Shown piece after piece: positions 13,580 through 20,848 of a DNA stretch of 20,940 bases (the stretch's first letter is position 1; each line of letters begins with the position of its first letter). The notes beneath the pieces were generated by a model. That model was not told the origin of the DNA. It saw only the letters and a list, made by a program, of their open reading frames with translations, and did not search any database. Both the position numbers and the translations under genes were made by a program. The stretch lies in NCBI GenBank assembly GCA_035295845.1, contig DATGIF010000004.1:1-20940 (forward strand), written 5' to 3'. This DNA comes from Palsa-892 sp035295845 (GTDB lineage Bacteria > Pseudomonadota > Alphaproteobacteria > Rhizobiales > Xanthobacteraceae).

Positions 13580-14251
13580 TCACGCGACCTTCGTTTCCGT
13601 TGCGGGCCCGACCGGCACCGCGTCGCGCCGCTTGAGCGCGCGGTAGTAGGACCAGAAGAGATAGGCCGCGACCCCGCGGACCGGCCGCCAGCCTTCGGCG
13701 AGCTTGTGCATCTTCTTCGCGTCGGGCCGCTTGCGAAGCTTGAAGGCGAGCTTGATCGCTTCCTGCAAGGCGAGGTCGCCGGCCGGCCACGCATCGGCAT
13801 GGCCGATGCAGAAGAGGAGATAAATGTCGGCGGTCCACGGGCCGATGCCCTTCACCGAAGTCAGCGCCGCATGCGCCGCATCGGCCGGCATGTCGTGCAG
13901 CGCTTCGAGGTCGAGGCGGCGATCGCGCACCGCGCGCGCGACCGTACGGAAGGTCTTGATCTTCGGGCGGGAGAGCCCCGCGCGCTGGAATTTCGGCGTG
14001 CGCGCGGCAAGCACCGTGTCGTGATGAAACGGATCGAAGGCGGCCTCGACCCGGTTCCAGATGGCGGAGGCGCTGGCGACCGAAAGCTGCTGCGATACGA
14101 CGATGCGCGCGAGGCCGTGAAAGCCGCCGGCGCGCTTGCGCAAGGGCGGCCGCCCGGCAATGGCGAGCACTTCGTTCAGCCGCGGATCAAGTTCGACGAG
14201 CTGCGCGAGCCCGGCTTCGAGATCCGCCTCGGTTTCGATGCGGGGAGACAT
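13580..14251 (-). CDS. DNA-3-methyladenine glycosylase II (AlkA-type, HhH-GPD)
   Basis: This 223-residue base-excision repair glycosylase has the helix-hairpin-helix TSVKGIGPWTADIYLLF (residues 131-147) and the catalytic aspartate in AWPAGDLALQ (Asp159). 'ARIVVSQQLSVASASAIWNRV' near residue 49 is the family's conserved helix. AlkA enzymes remove 3-methyladenine and other alkylated bases. The length equals that of the short AlkA forms that lack the N-terminal TBP-like domain of E. coli AlkA. No Ada-like regulator is adjacent. The divergent gluQ gene starts only 29 bp upstream, so its promoter must overlap the start of gluQ. It may be co-transcribed with the DUF2855 and esterase genes. Confidence 0.92.
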   Translation of the reverse strand: MSPRIETEADLEAGLAQLVELDPRLNEVLAIAGRPPLRKRAGGFHGLARIVVSQQLSVASASAIWNRVEAAFDPFHHDTVLAARTPKFQRAGLSRPKIKTFRTVARAVRDRRLDLEALHDMPADAAHAALTSVKGIGPWTADIYLLFCIGHADAWPAGDLALQEAIKLAFKLRKRPDAKKMHKLAEGWRPVRGVAAYLFWSYYRALKRRDAVPVGPATETKVA

Positions 14252-14280
14252 GAACCGCAGGAACCATTTAGAACGAGCCG

Positions 14281-15144
14281 ATGCAACCCGTTTTCCGCTT
14301 CGCGCCCTCGCCCAACGGCTATCTGCATCTCGGCCATGCGCTATCGGCGCTTCTCAACCACGACCGGGCGCGCGCCGCAGGCGGGCGACTGCTCCTGCGC
14401 ATCGAAGACATCGACGCGACGCGCTGCCGGCCGGAATACGAGGAGGCGATCTACGAGGATCTCGCCTGGCTCGGCCTCGAGTGGGAAAAGCCGGTGCGGC
14501 GGCAGTCCGAGCATTTCAGCGAATACAAGACCGCCCTCGATCAATTGGCCCGCGCGGGTTTCGTCTATCCTGCCTTCGAAAGCCGCGCTGAAATAGCGCG
14601 CCTGATCGCCGGCCGCGACCTTGGCTGGCCGCGCGATCCCGACGGCGCGCCGCTTTATCCCGGCAACGCCCGCGAGCTTTCGGCCGCCGAGCGGGCGCGA
14701 AGAATCGACAGCGGCGAGCCCTACGCATTACGGCTCGATTTGCAGGCGGCGAGCGCCGGCATCAAGAAACCGCTCGCCTGGGCCGAGAGCGGTGCCGGCG
14801 AGGAGCGTGAAATCACGGCGCGGCCCGAGCGCTGGGGCGACGTGATTCTCGGCCGCAAGGAAACGCCCGCGAGCTATCACCTCGCCTGCGTGCTTGACGA
14901 CGCACTGCAGGGCGTCACGCATGTCGTGCGCGGTCTCGATCTTTACGAGGCGACATCGATCCACCGGCTATTGCAGGAACTCCTCGATCTCGAAGCGCCC
15001 GCCTATCACCATCACCGGCTGATTCTCGACGCGGACGGCAAGAAGCTCGCCAAGCGCGATCCGTCGACGACGCTCCGCGATTTGCGCGCGCAGGGATGGC
15101 ACGCCGCCGACGTGCGGCGCGCGGTCGGGCTGTCATACGCTTAG
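14281..15144 (+). CDS. gluQ: Glutamyl-Q tRNA(Asp) synthetase, without zinc-site cysteines
   Basis: This 287-residue class I synthetase catalytic core lacks the anticodon-binding domain of GluRS, as expected for GluQ/YadB. GluQ attaches glutamate to queuosine at position 34 of tRNA(Asp). The ATP-binding motifs are HLGH (residues 16-19, after FAPSPNGYL) and KLAKR (255-259, the KMSKS equivalent). 'LRIEDIDATRCRPEYEEAI' and 'DVVLxR'-like 'DVILGRKETPASYHLACVLDDA' are family landmarks. In E. coli GluQ a zinc is held by a CxC...YxxxC motif. Here the matching positions read YPAFE (Ala98, Glu100) and YPGNA (Tyr126, Ala130), so all three cysteines are missing. Its stop codon overlaps that of the converging AEC gene. 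Confidence 0.93.
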   Translation: MQPVFRFAPSPNGYLHLGHALSALLNHDRARAAGGRLLLRIEDIDATRCRPEYEEAIYEDLAWLGLEWEKPVRRQSEHFSEYKTALDQLARAGFVYPAFESRAEIARLIAGRDLGWPRDPDGAPLYPGNARELSAAERARRIDSGEPYALRLDLQAASAGIKKPLAWAESGAGEEREITARPERWGDVILGRKETPASYHLACVLDDALQGVTHVVRGLDLYEATSIHRLLQELLDLEAPAYHHHRLILDADGKKLAKRDPSTTLRDLRAQGWHAADVRRAVGLSYA

Positions 15145-16088
15145 TGCAGTCCGACGCCGAGCACCCAGAGCCAGAACGAAATCGAAAGCACCGCGCCCCC
15201 GGTCGAAAGCGACACCGCGCCGGCGGTCGCCGGCACGCCGTCGCGATAGCGCTCGGCCATGAGATACGAGTTGATCCCGCAGGGCATCGCGGCGAACACC
15301 ACGGCGACGCCCGCGAACACCGCGGGCATTTCGACCACGTAGCGGGTAATTACGAAAACGACGAGTGGATGAAGAAAGAGCTTGGCCGAGGCCATCACCG
15401 CCGACAGCTTGAAGTCGCCGCTGATGCCGTAGGTCTTGAGCGACAAGCCCATGGCGAACAGCGCGCAGGGAAGCGCCGAGGCCGCGACGAGTTCGATCAC
15501 GCTCTTGATCGTGCCGCCCGGCGCAATCCCGAGAAACCGCACGGCAAGCCCGGCGACGAATCCGATGAGCACGAGATTGGTCGCGAAGCTTTTGCCGAGG
15601 CGCCAAAACGCATCGCGCGAGATTCCCTCGCCGCTCGCCTCGATGAGGAGCGAGGCCGTCGTCATCATCAGCGGCAGGTTCACCACGATCAGGAGAAAGA
15701 GCGGCACCGCGCCCGGCTCGCCATAGGCCGACAGCACCAGCGGAATGCCGACGAGCACGATGTTCGATTGGCCGGCGGCGAAGCCGTAAACGGTCGCCTC
15801 GCGCATGGGCCGGCCGAAAAGCTTCATCGCGATCGCCTGCGCGACGATCCAGGAGAAAAACGCCCCGGAAAAATACGCGACCCAATAGGTCCATGGCAGC
15901 GCCTCCGGCAGCTTCGCTTCCGCGAGCGTGCGGAAAATCAGGAGCGGCACCGCCACCGTGTAGACATAGTCGGAGACGCCTTCCGCCGTGCTTTGCTTGA
16001 GGAGACCAAACCAGGCGATGGCATAACCAAGCCCGATCACGCCGAAGAGCGGCAGCACAAGCTCGGAGATGCGGAGGATTTGGTCCAA
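15141..16088 (-). CDS. AEC-family (auxin efflux carrier-like) transporter
   Basis: This 315-residue integral membrane protein has about ten hydrophobic segments in the two-fold arrangement of the AEC/BART superfamily. Landmarks are the N-terminal 'LVLPLFGVIGLGYAIAWFGLL', 'YGFAAGQSNIVLVGIPLVLSAYG' with the conserved Asn in the unwound helix, and the second-half 'ALPCALFAMGLSL'. Bacterial members export or import small organic acids such as malate or malonate; plant relatives export auxin. The substrate here is not known. Lying directly after ethylmalonyl-CoA mutase (16 bp gap), a dicarboxylate substrate is an attractive but unproven guess. The start appears to be TTG at 16088. The TAA stop overlaps the gluQ TAG on the other strand. 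Confidence 0.88.
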   Translation of the reverse strand: MDQILRISELVLPLFGVIGLGYAIAWFGLLKQSTAEGVSDYVYTVAVPLLIFRTLAEAKLPEALPWTYWVAYFSGAFFSWIVAQAIAMKLFGRPMREATVYGFAAGQSNIVLVGIPLVLSAYGEPGAVPLFLLIVVNLPLMMTTASLLIEASGEGISRDAFWRLGKSFATNLVLIGFVAGLAVRFLGIAPGGTIKSVIELVAASALPCALFAMGLSLKTYGISGDFKLSAVMASAKLFLHPLVVFVITRYVVEMPAVFAGVAVVFAAMPCGINSYLMAERYRDGVPATAGAVSLSTGGAVLSISFWLWVLGVGLH

Positions 16089-16104
16089 AGAAAGCCGCGC
16101 CGCG

Positions 16105-18111
16105 TCAGGCCGCGTTTTTGCCGGCGGCCTGCTCGACGATCTTCACAAGGTCGGTGAGGATGCGGTTCACTTCGTAGTCTTTCGGCGTGAACACGGCGGC
16201 GACGCCGGACTTCTTCAGGAGTTCCTCGTCCTCGGGCGGAATGATGCCGCCCACGACGACCGGCACGTTCAGGCCTTCGCCGCGGAGCTTCTCCATCACC
16301 TCGCGCACCAGAGGCACGTGGCTGCCGGAGAGGATGGAAAGGCCCACCATGTGGACCTTTTCTTTTTGCGCGGCGGCGACGATTTCGGCGGGCGTCAGCC
16401 GGATGCCCTGATAGACCACCTCCATGCCGGCATCGCGCGCGCGCACCGCGATTTGCTCGGCGCCGTTGGAATGGCCGTCGAGGCCGGGCTTGCCGACGAG
16501 GAATTTCAGCCGCTTGCCGAGCCGGCGCGAGGCGGCATCGACCGCGGCGCGCACGTCGTCGAGGCCGGCGGCGTCGTTCCGCGCCGCGCGCCCGACGCCG
16601 GTGGGCGCGCGGTACTCGCCGAACACCTTGCGCAGCGCCGCCCCCCACTCGCCGGTGGTGACCCCGGTTTTGGCGCAGGCAATCGAAGCCGGCATGATGT
16701 TCGAGCCGTCGGCGGCCGCGCGCGAAAGCGATTCGAGCGCCTTCTTCACCGCGGCGTTGTCGCGCGTAGCGCGCCACGCCATCAGCCGCGCGATCTGCTC
16801 GTCCTCGACTTCGTGCGGCACGGTGAGGATCGATTCGTTGCCGGTGGAAAGCGGCGACGGCTCCGTCTCGATAAAGCGGTTGACACCGACCACGATCTGC
16901 TCGCCGCGCTCGATCGCCTCCGTGCGCTTGGTGTTGGATTCGACCAGCCGCTCCTTCATGTAGCCGGATTCGACCGCTTTCACGGCGCCGCCCATCTTTT
17001 CGATCTGCGCGAGCTCCTCCCGCGCTTCCGCCTTCAGCTCGCCGACCTTGCGCGAAATTTCCGCCGAGCCGTCGAAGAGGTCGCCGTATTCGAGCAAATC
17101 GGTCTCGAAGGCGACGATCTGCTGCATGCGGATCGACCATTGCTGATCCCATGGCCGCGGCAGGCCCAGCGCCTCGTTCCAGGCGGGCAGCTGCACCGCG
17201 CGGGCGCGCGCGCCCTTCGAGAGCGTGACCGCGAGCATTTCGATGAGAATGCGATAGACGTTATTTTCCGGCTGCTGCTCGGTGAGGCCGAGCGAATTCA
17301 CCTGCACGCCGTAGCGGAAACGGCGGTGCTTCTCGTCGGTGACGCCGTAACGCTCGCGCGTGATCTCTTCCCACAACTCGACGAAGGCGCGCATCTTGCA
17401 GAGCTCGGTGATGAAGCGGAGCCCGGCATTGACGAAAAACGAAATGCGCCCGACCACTTCCTCGAAGTCGCGGCCGGAAACCGCGCCCGATGCCTTCACC
17501 GCGTCAAGGACGGCGATGGCGTTGGCGAGCGCGAAGGCAAGCTCCTGCTGCGGCGTCGCGCCCGCTTCCTGCAAATGATAGGAGCAGACATTGATCGGAT
17601 TCCATTTCGGAATCTCGCGCGTCGCGAACAGGATCGTGTCCTTGACGAGCCGCATCGACGGCGCCGGCGGAAACACATAAGTGCCGCGCGACAAATATTC
17701 TTTCAAAATGTCGTTCTGCGTGGTGCCGGCGAGCGACTTCTTGTCGACGCCCTGTTCTTCGGCAAGCGCAATATAGAGCGCCATCAGCCAGGCGGCCGTG
17801 GCGTTGATCGTCATCGAGGTATTCATCTCGCCGAGCGGGATCGCCTCGAACAGCGTCCGCATGTCGCCGAGATGGGAAACCGGCACGCCGACCTTGCCGA
17901 CCTCGCCCTTGGCCAAGGGATGGTCGGAATCGTAGCCGGTCTGCGTCGGAAGATCGAAGGCGACCGAGAGGCCAGTCTGGCCTTTGGCGAGGTTGGCGCG
18001 ATAGAGCCGGTTCGACTCCGCCGCCGTGGAATGGCCCGCATAGGTGCGGATCAACCATGGCGGATCGCGTTTTTCCGACCCCCGCTTTTTGCCTCCGGTC
18101 GCCTCCGCCAT
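16105..18111 (-). CDS. ecm: Ethylmalonyl-CoA mutase (MeaA-type, coenzyme B12-dependent)
   Basis: This 668-residue single-chain mutase has an N-terminal acyl-CoA (beta/alpha)8 barrel ('PPWLIRTYAGHSTAAESNRLYR', 'GQTGLSVAFDLPTQTGYDSDHP') and a C-terminal B12-binding domain. That domain has the DxHxxG motif DGHSNG (Asp545, His547, Gly550), SILSGSH and VVVGGIIP. Its fused architecture and close likeness to Methylobacterium MeaA support ethylmalonyl-CoA mutase, which converts (2R)-ethylmalonyl-CoA to methylsuccinyl-CoA, rather than methylmalonyl-CoA mutase. The divergent neighbour encoding crotonyl-CoA carboxylase/reductase, which makes the mutase's precursor, strengthens this. ATG 18111 has a good ribosome site (GAGGAA) that overlaps the stop region of the upstream GlsB-type gene. 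The AEC transporter gene follows after 16 bp. Confidence 0.93.
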   Translation of the reverse strand: MAEATGGKKRGSEKRDPPWLIRTYAGHSTAAESNRLYRANLAKGQTGLSVAFDLPTQTGYDSDHPLAKGEVGKVGVPVSHLGDMRTLFEAIPLGEMNTSMTINATAAWLMALYIALAEEQGVDKKSLAGTTQNDILKEYLSRGTYVFPPAPSMRLVKDTILFATREIPKWNPINVCSYHLQEAGATPQQELAFALANAIAVLDAVKASGAVSGRDFEEVVGRISFFVNAGLRFITELCKMRAFVELWEEITRERYGVTDEKHRRFRYGVQVNSLGLTEQQPENNVYRILIEMLAVTLSKGARARAVQLPAWNEALGLPRPWDQQWSIRMQQIVAFETDLLEYGDLFDGSAEISRKVGELKAEAREELAQIEKMGGAVKAVESGYMKERLVESNTKRTEAIERGEQIVVGVNRFIETEPSPLSTGNESILTVPHEVEDEQIARLMAWRATRDNAAVKKALESLSRAAADGSNIMPASIACAKTGVTTGEWGAALRKVFGEYRAPTGVGRAARNDAAGLDDVRAAVDAASRRLGKRLKFLVGKPGLDGHSNGAEQIAVRARDAGMEVVYQGIRLTPAEIVAAAQKEKVHMVGLSILSGSHVPLVREVMEKLRGEGLNVPVVVGGIIPPEDEELLKKSGVAAVFTPKDYEVNRILTDLVKIVEQAAGKNAA

Positions 18112-18119
18112 TCAGTTCC

Positions 18120-18371
18120 TCATCGTTTGATGAGGCCGATGATGAACAGCAAGATCACCGCGCCGATCAAGGCATTGATGATCGAGCCGACGATGCCGCC
18201 GCCGATATAGATGCCGAGCCGCGGCAACAGCCACCCGGCGATCACCGCGCCGACGATGCCGACGATGATGTTGCCGATGAGGCCGAAGCCGAAGCCGCGC
18301 ATGATCACGCCGGCGAGCCAGCCGGCGATCGCGCCGACGATAAGCAGGATAAGCAGACCTTGGAGATCCAT
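18120..18371 (-). CDS. GlsB/YeaQ/YmgE-family small stress-response membrane protein
   Basis: This 83-residue protein has three glycine-rich hydrophobic segments: 'LLILLIVGAIAGWLAGVIM', 'GFGLIGNIIVGIVGAVIAGWLLPRLG' and 'IGGGIVGSIINALIGAVILLFIIGLIKR'. This is the pattern of transglycosylase-associated/GlsB/YeaQ proteins, often induced by envelope or general stress but without a known biochemical activity. ATG 18371 follows an excellent ribosome site (AGGGGAAGG). The open frame extends to 18515, but the extension is Arg-rich and lies in the promoter region. It ends 8 bp before the ethylmalonyl-CoA mutase start, so the two are probably one transcript. This is an unusual pairing of a small membrane protein with a B12 enzyme. 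Confidence 0.88.
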   Translation of the reverse strand: MDLQGLLILLIVGAIAGWLAGVIMRGFGFGLIGNIIVGIVGAVIAGWLLPRLGIYIGGGIVGSIINALIGAVILLFIIGLIKR

Positions 18372-18639
18372 CGCGCCTTCCCCTCTGATTTGTTGATACG
18401 TTTCTCGCTGCGCCGGAAACCGGTGTTGATCGCGACAGCCCCGATTTCGCAATGCAACGAGGCGAGCATAGCGCAGCCCAGGGCCGCTGCCGACTGGAAA
18501 AACAAGGCATTTCACCAGGCGGTTTGGAGGCCTGCCGTCGCGTCAGACTGTGAATGGGATGCTCGCTAAAGCGCGGCCGATTTGCTATGCTGCGCTGCGA
18601 TAATACCCGGCCCACACAGCAACGGTGTGACAAGACGCC
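18372..18639. promoter_or_regulatory. Divergent control region glsB-ecm / ccr
   Basis: These 268 bp must drive both halves of the ethylmalonyl-CoA gene pair. Towards ccr, TGCGATAAT (18596-18604) looks like an extended -10 box about 36 bp before the ATG, with no good -35. Towards glsB-ecm, TCGGCA (18488-18493) and TATGCT (18465-18470) are 17 bp apart on the minus strand. The octamer GCTATGCT at 18584-18591 recurs inverted as AGCATAGC at 18465-18472. A CACAC-N7-GTGTG hairpin (18613-18629) lies in the ccr leader. No long TetR-type palindrome is evident. Confidence 0.35.
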
Positions 18640-19929
18640 ATGGCGAAGACCGCGACGGTCTTGAGATCCACGGGACCGAAAGATCTCTACGAGATCGGCG
18701 AAGTTCCGCCGCTCGGTCATGTGCCGTCGAAAATGTACGCCTGGGCGATCCGCAAGGAGCGCCACGGGCCGCCCGAAGCCTCGATGCAGATCGAAGTCGT
18801 GCCGACCTGGCCGGTCGGCGACGACGAGGTGCTCGTCTTCGTGATGGCGGCGGGCGTGAACTACAACGGCGTGTGGGCGGCGCTCGGCCAGCCGATCTCG
18901 CCCCTCGATGTCCACAAGAATCCGTTCCATGTCGCCGGCTCCGATGCTTCCGGCATCGTCTGGGCCGTCGGCTCCAAGGTGAAGCGCTGGAAGGTCGGCG
19001 ACGAAGTCGTCGTCCATTGCAATCAGGACGACGGCGACGACGAGGAATGCAACGGCGGCGATCCGATGCTGTCGCCCTCGCAGCGCATCTGGGGCTACGA
19101 GACGCCCGACGGCTCGTTCGCGCAATTCTGCCGCGTGCAATCGCGGCAATTGATGCCGCGGCCGAAGCATCTCACCTGGGAAGAATCGGCCTGCTACACG
19201 CTGACGCTCGCCACCGCCTACCGCATGCTGTTCGGCCACGCGCCGCATACGGTGAAACCCGGCGACCATGTGCTGGTGTGGGGCGCTTCCGGCGGCCTCG
19301 GCGTGTTCGGCGTGCAGTTGGCGGCGGCCTCGGGCGCGCACGCGATCGGGATCATTTCCGACAACGACAAGCGCGATTACGTGCTCGGCCTCGGCGCCAA
19401 GGGCGTGATCAACCGCAAGGATTTCAAGTGCTGGGGACAGATGCCGCAGGTCGGTACGCCCGAGTTCGACGCGTGGACCAAGGAAGCGCGGAAGTTCGGC
19501 AAGGCGATCTGGGACATCACCGGCAAGGGCAACGACGTCGATATGGTGTTCGAGCACCCGGGCGAGTCGACCTTCCCGGTCTCCTGCCTGGTGGTGAAGC
19601 GTGGCGGCATGGTGGTCTTCTGCGCCGGCACGACCGGCTACAATCTGACCTTCGACGCCCGCTATGTTTGGATGCGGCAGAAGCGCATCCAGGGCTCGCA
19701 CTTCGCGCATCTCAAGCAGGCCAGCGCAGCCAATCGCTTCGTCCTGGAGCAGCGCATCGATCCGTGCATGAGCAGGGTGTTCCCGTGGGAAGGAATTCCC
19801 GCCGCCCACCACATGATGTGGAAGAATGAACACCCTCCAGGCAACATGGCGGTGTTGGTCAACGCGCCGCAGGAAGGGCTGCGCAGCTACGAGGACGTGC
19901 TCGAAGCTACCGGCGCTTCCGCGTCCTGA
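18640..19929 (+). CDS. ccr: Crotonyl-CoA carboxylase/reductase
   Basis: This 429-residue medium-chain dehydrogenase-superfamily enzyme reductively carboxylates crotonyl-CoA with NADPH and CO2 to (2S)-ethylmalonyl-CoA, the key step of the ethylmalonyl-CoA pathway. Hallmarks are 'LYEIGEVPPLGHVPSKMYAWAIR' near the N-terminus, GVNYNGVWA (72-80), the acidic insert HCNQDDGDDEECNGGDPM (126-143), the nucleotide-binding WGASGGLG (214-221) and the C-terminal 'PGNMAVLV'. These match Rhodobacter and Methylobacterium Ccr almost segment by segment and are not found in ordinary quinone reductases. ATG 18640 fits the family, although no strong ribosome site precedes it. It faces away from ecm across a shared control region. 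Its last 43 bp overlap the end of the converging YihY gene. Confidence 0.96.
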   Translation: MAKTATVLRSTGPKDLYEIGEVPPLGHVPSKMYAWAIRKERHGPPEASMQIEVVPTWPVGDDEVLVFVMAAGVNYNGVWAALGQPISPLDVHKNPFHVAGSDASGIVWAVGSKVKRWKVGDEVVVHCNQDDGDDEECNGGDPMLSPSQRIWGYETPDGSFAQFCRVQSRQLMPRPKHLTWEESACYTLTLATAYRMLFGHAPHTVKPGDHVLVWGASGGLGVFGVQLAAASGAHAIGIISDNDKRDYVLGLGAKGVINRKDFKCWGQMPQVGTPEFDAWTKEARKFGKAIWDITGKGNDVDMVFEHPGESTFPVSCLVVKRGGMVVFCAGTTGYNLTFDARYVWMRQKRIQGSHFAHLKQASAANRFVLEQRIDPCMSRVFPWEGIPAAHHMMWKNEHPPGNMAVLVNAPQEGLRSYEDVLEATGASAS

Positions 19930-20771
19930 ACGCGCTTGCTGCGCGCCGCTACGATCGTCGAGTTGAGCTCGGCGCCGTAAATGAAAATTGACGCGCAGAT
20001 ATAAAGGAAGATCAGCGCGACCATCGCGGAGGCGAGACCGGCGTAAAGCCGCACATAGCCGAACGCGAAATCGGCGAGATAGCGGCCGAAGATCGCGCCG
20101 GAGACAAGCCAGAGCAGCAAGGTCACGGCGATGCCCGGTGCGACGTCAGCAAAGCGACGGCGCCCGGCCGGCAGCCAGCGATGCAGGATTGTGAGCGCGA
20201 TCACGATCACGATGGCCGCAACCGTGAAGCGCGCGAAGGTCACGAAATAGCCGAACGGCTCCAGCTTCGGCACGTAGTAGATCAGCGCGGCCCAGATCAG
20301 TGGCGCCAACACCACGAGGAACGAGAAGGCGAGCAGCGCCACGGCGCCGACGATCACATAACCGATCGATTCCAGCCGCGTGAGCCACATCGAGCGCGGA
20401 TCGACGGCGTTGTAGGCGCGGTTTAATGCGATGCGCAGGCTCTCGACGCCGCTCGAGGCAAAGTAGAGCGCGAAAACGACGCCGAACGTCAGCACGCTGC
20501 CATTGGCATTGGTGAGCACGCCATGAATGTCGTCAGCAATCGGGGCGGCGACCTGCTTTGGCCAGGCTTCGAGCAGGATCCGCGCCGCCTCGTCGGCGAG
20601 CTCCTTGGAGCCGAAAAAGAACGCCGCCAGCGCGGTCACCACGATAATGAACGGAAACATCGACATCAGAGTCGACAGCGCGATGTGGCTCGCGATTGCC
20701 CATCCTTCGTCGGCGAGAAACTGCCGGAATGCCGCGACGGCGATCCTTACTGGCAGAAGGAGGAGGTGCAA
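19887..20771 (-). CDS. YihY/virulence factor BrkB-family membrane protein
   Basis: This 294-residue inner-membrane protein has about six hydrophobic segments. The family signature is 'ADEGWAIASHIALSTLMSMFPFIIVV' near residue 20, then 'FALYFASSGVESLRIALNRAYN', and the last helix 'ALIFLYICASIFIYGAELN' with conserved Gly-Ala-Glu-Leu-Asn. The family was once called ribonuclease BN, but that was an error; its role is unknown. The start is uncertain. No ATG or GTG lies before the conserved region, and a TTG at 20771 with AGGG 8 nt upstream is the best choice. The C-terminal tail (KRVQDAEAPVASSTSS) is encoded antisense to the end of ccr, a 43-bp convergent overlap. It lies 77 bp after the probable chemotaxis receptor on the same strand. 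Confidence 0.88.
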   Translation of the reverse strand: MHLLLLPVRIAVAAFRQFLADEGWAIASHIALSTLMSMFPFIIVVTALAAFFFGSKELADEAARILLEAWPKQVAAPIADDIHGVLTNANGSVLTFGVVFALYFASSGVESLRIALNRAYNAVDPRSMWLTRLESIGYVIVGAVALLAFSFLVVLAPLIWAALIYYVPKLEPFGYFVTFARFTVAAIVIVIALTILHRWLPAGRRRFADVAPGIAVTLLLWLVSGAIFGRYLADFAFGYVRLYAGLASAMVALIFLYICASIFIYGAELNSTIVAARSKRVQDAEAPVASSTSS

Positions 20772-20848
20772 GGCCCAAGCCCTAACGGCGCGTTGCCCTT
20801 CACATCGGCAATTCGCGGCGGCTTTGCAAGAGCAGTGCGCAGCGGAGC

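Noticed and set aside
15096..16157. 353-codon plus-strand frame antisense to the AEC transporter
   Set aside because: It is charged, repetitive composition without hydrophobic core; the minus strand encodes a clear membrane transporter.
16069..18210. 713-codon plus-strand frame antisense to ethylmalonyl-CoA mutase
   Set aside because: It has biased composition and no recognisable motif; the opposite strand encodes a complete mutase.
18296..18308. GCATGATC inside the GlsB-type gene as a third palindrome copy
   Set aside because: It lacks the inner CCGAA/TTCGG arm and the second GATCATGC, and lies in coding sequence.
18112..19833. 573-codon minus-strand frame antisense to ccr
   Set aside because: It is His/Arg/Asp-rich with no domain, and lies opposite a strongly conserved enzyme; such frames arise from high third-position GC.
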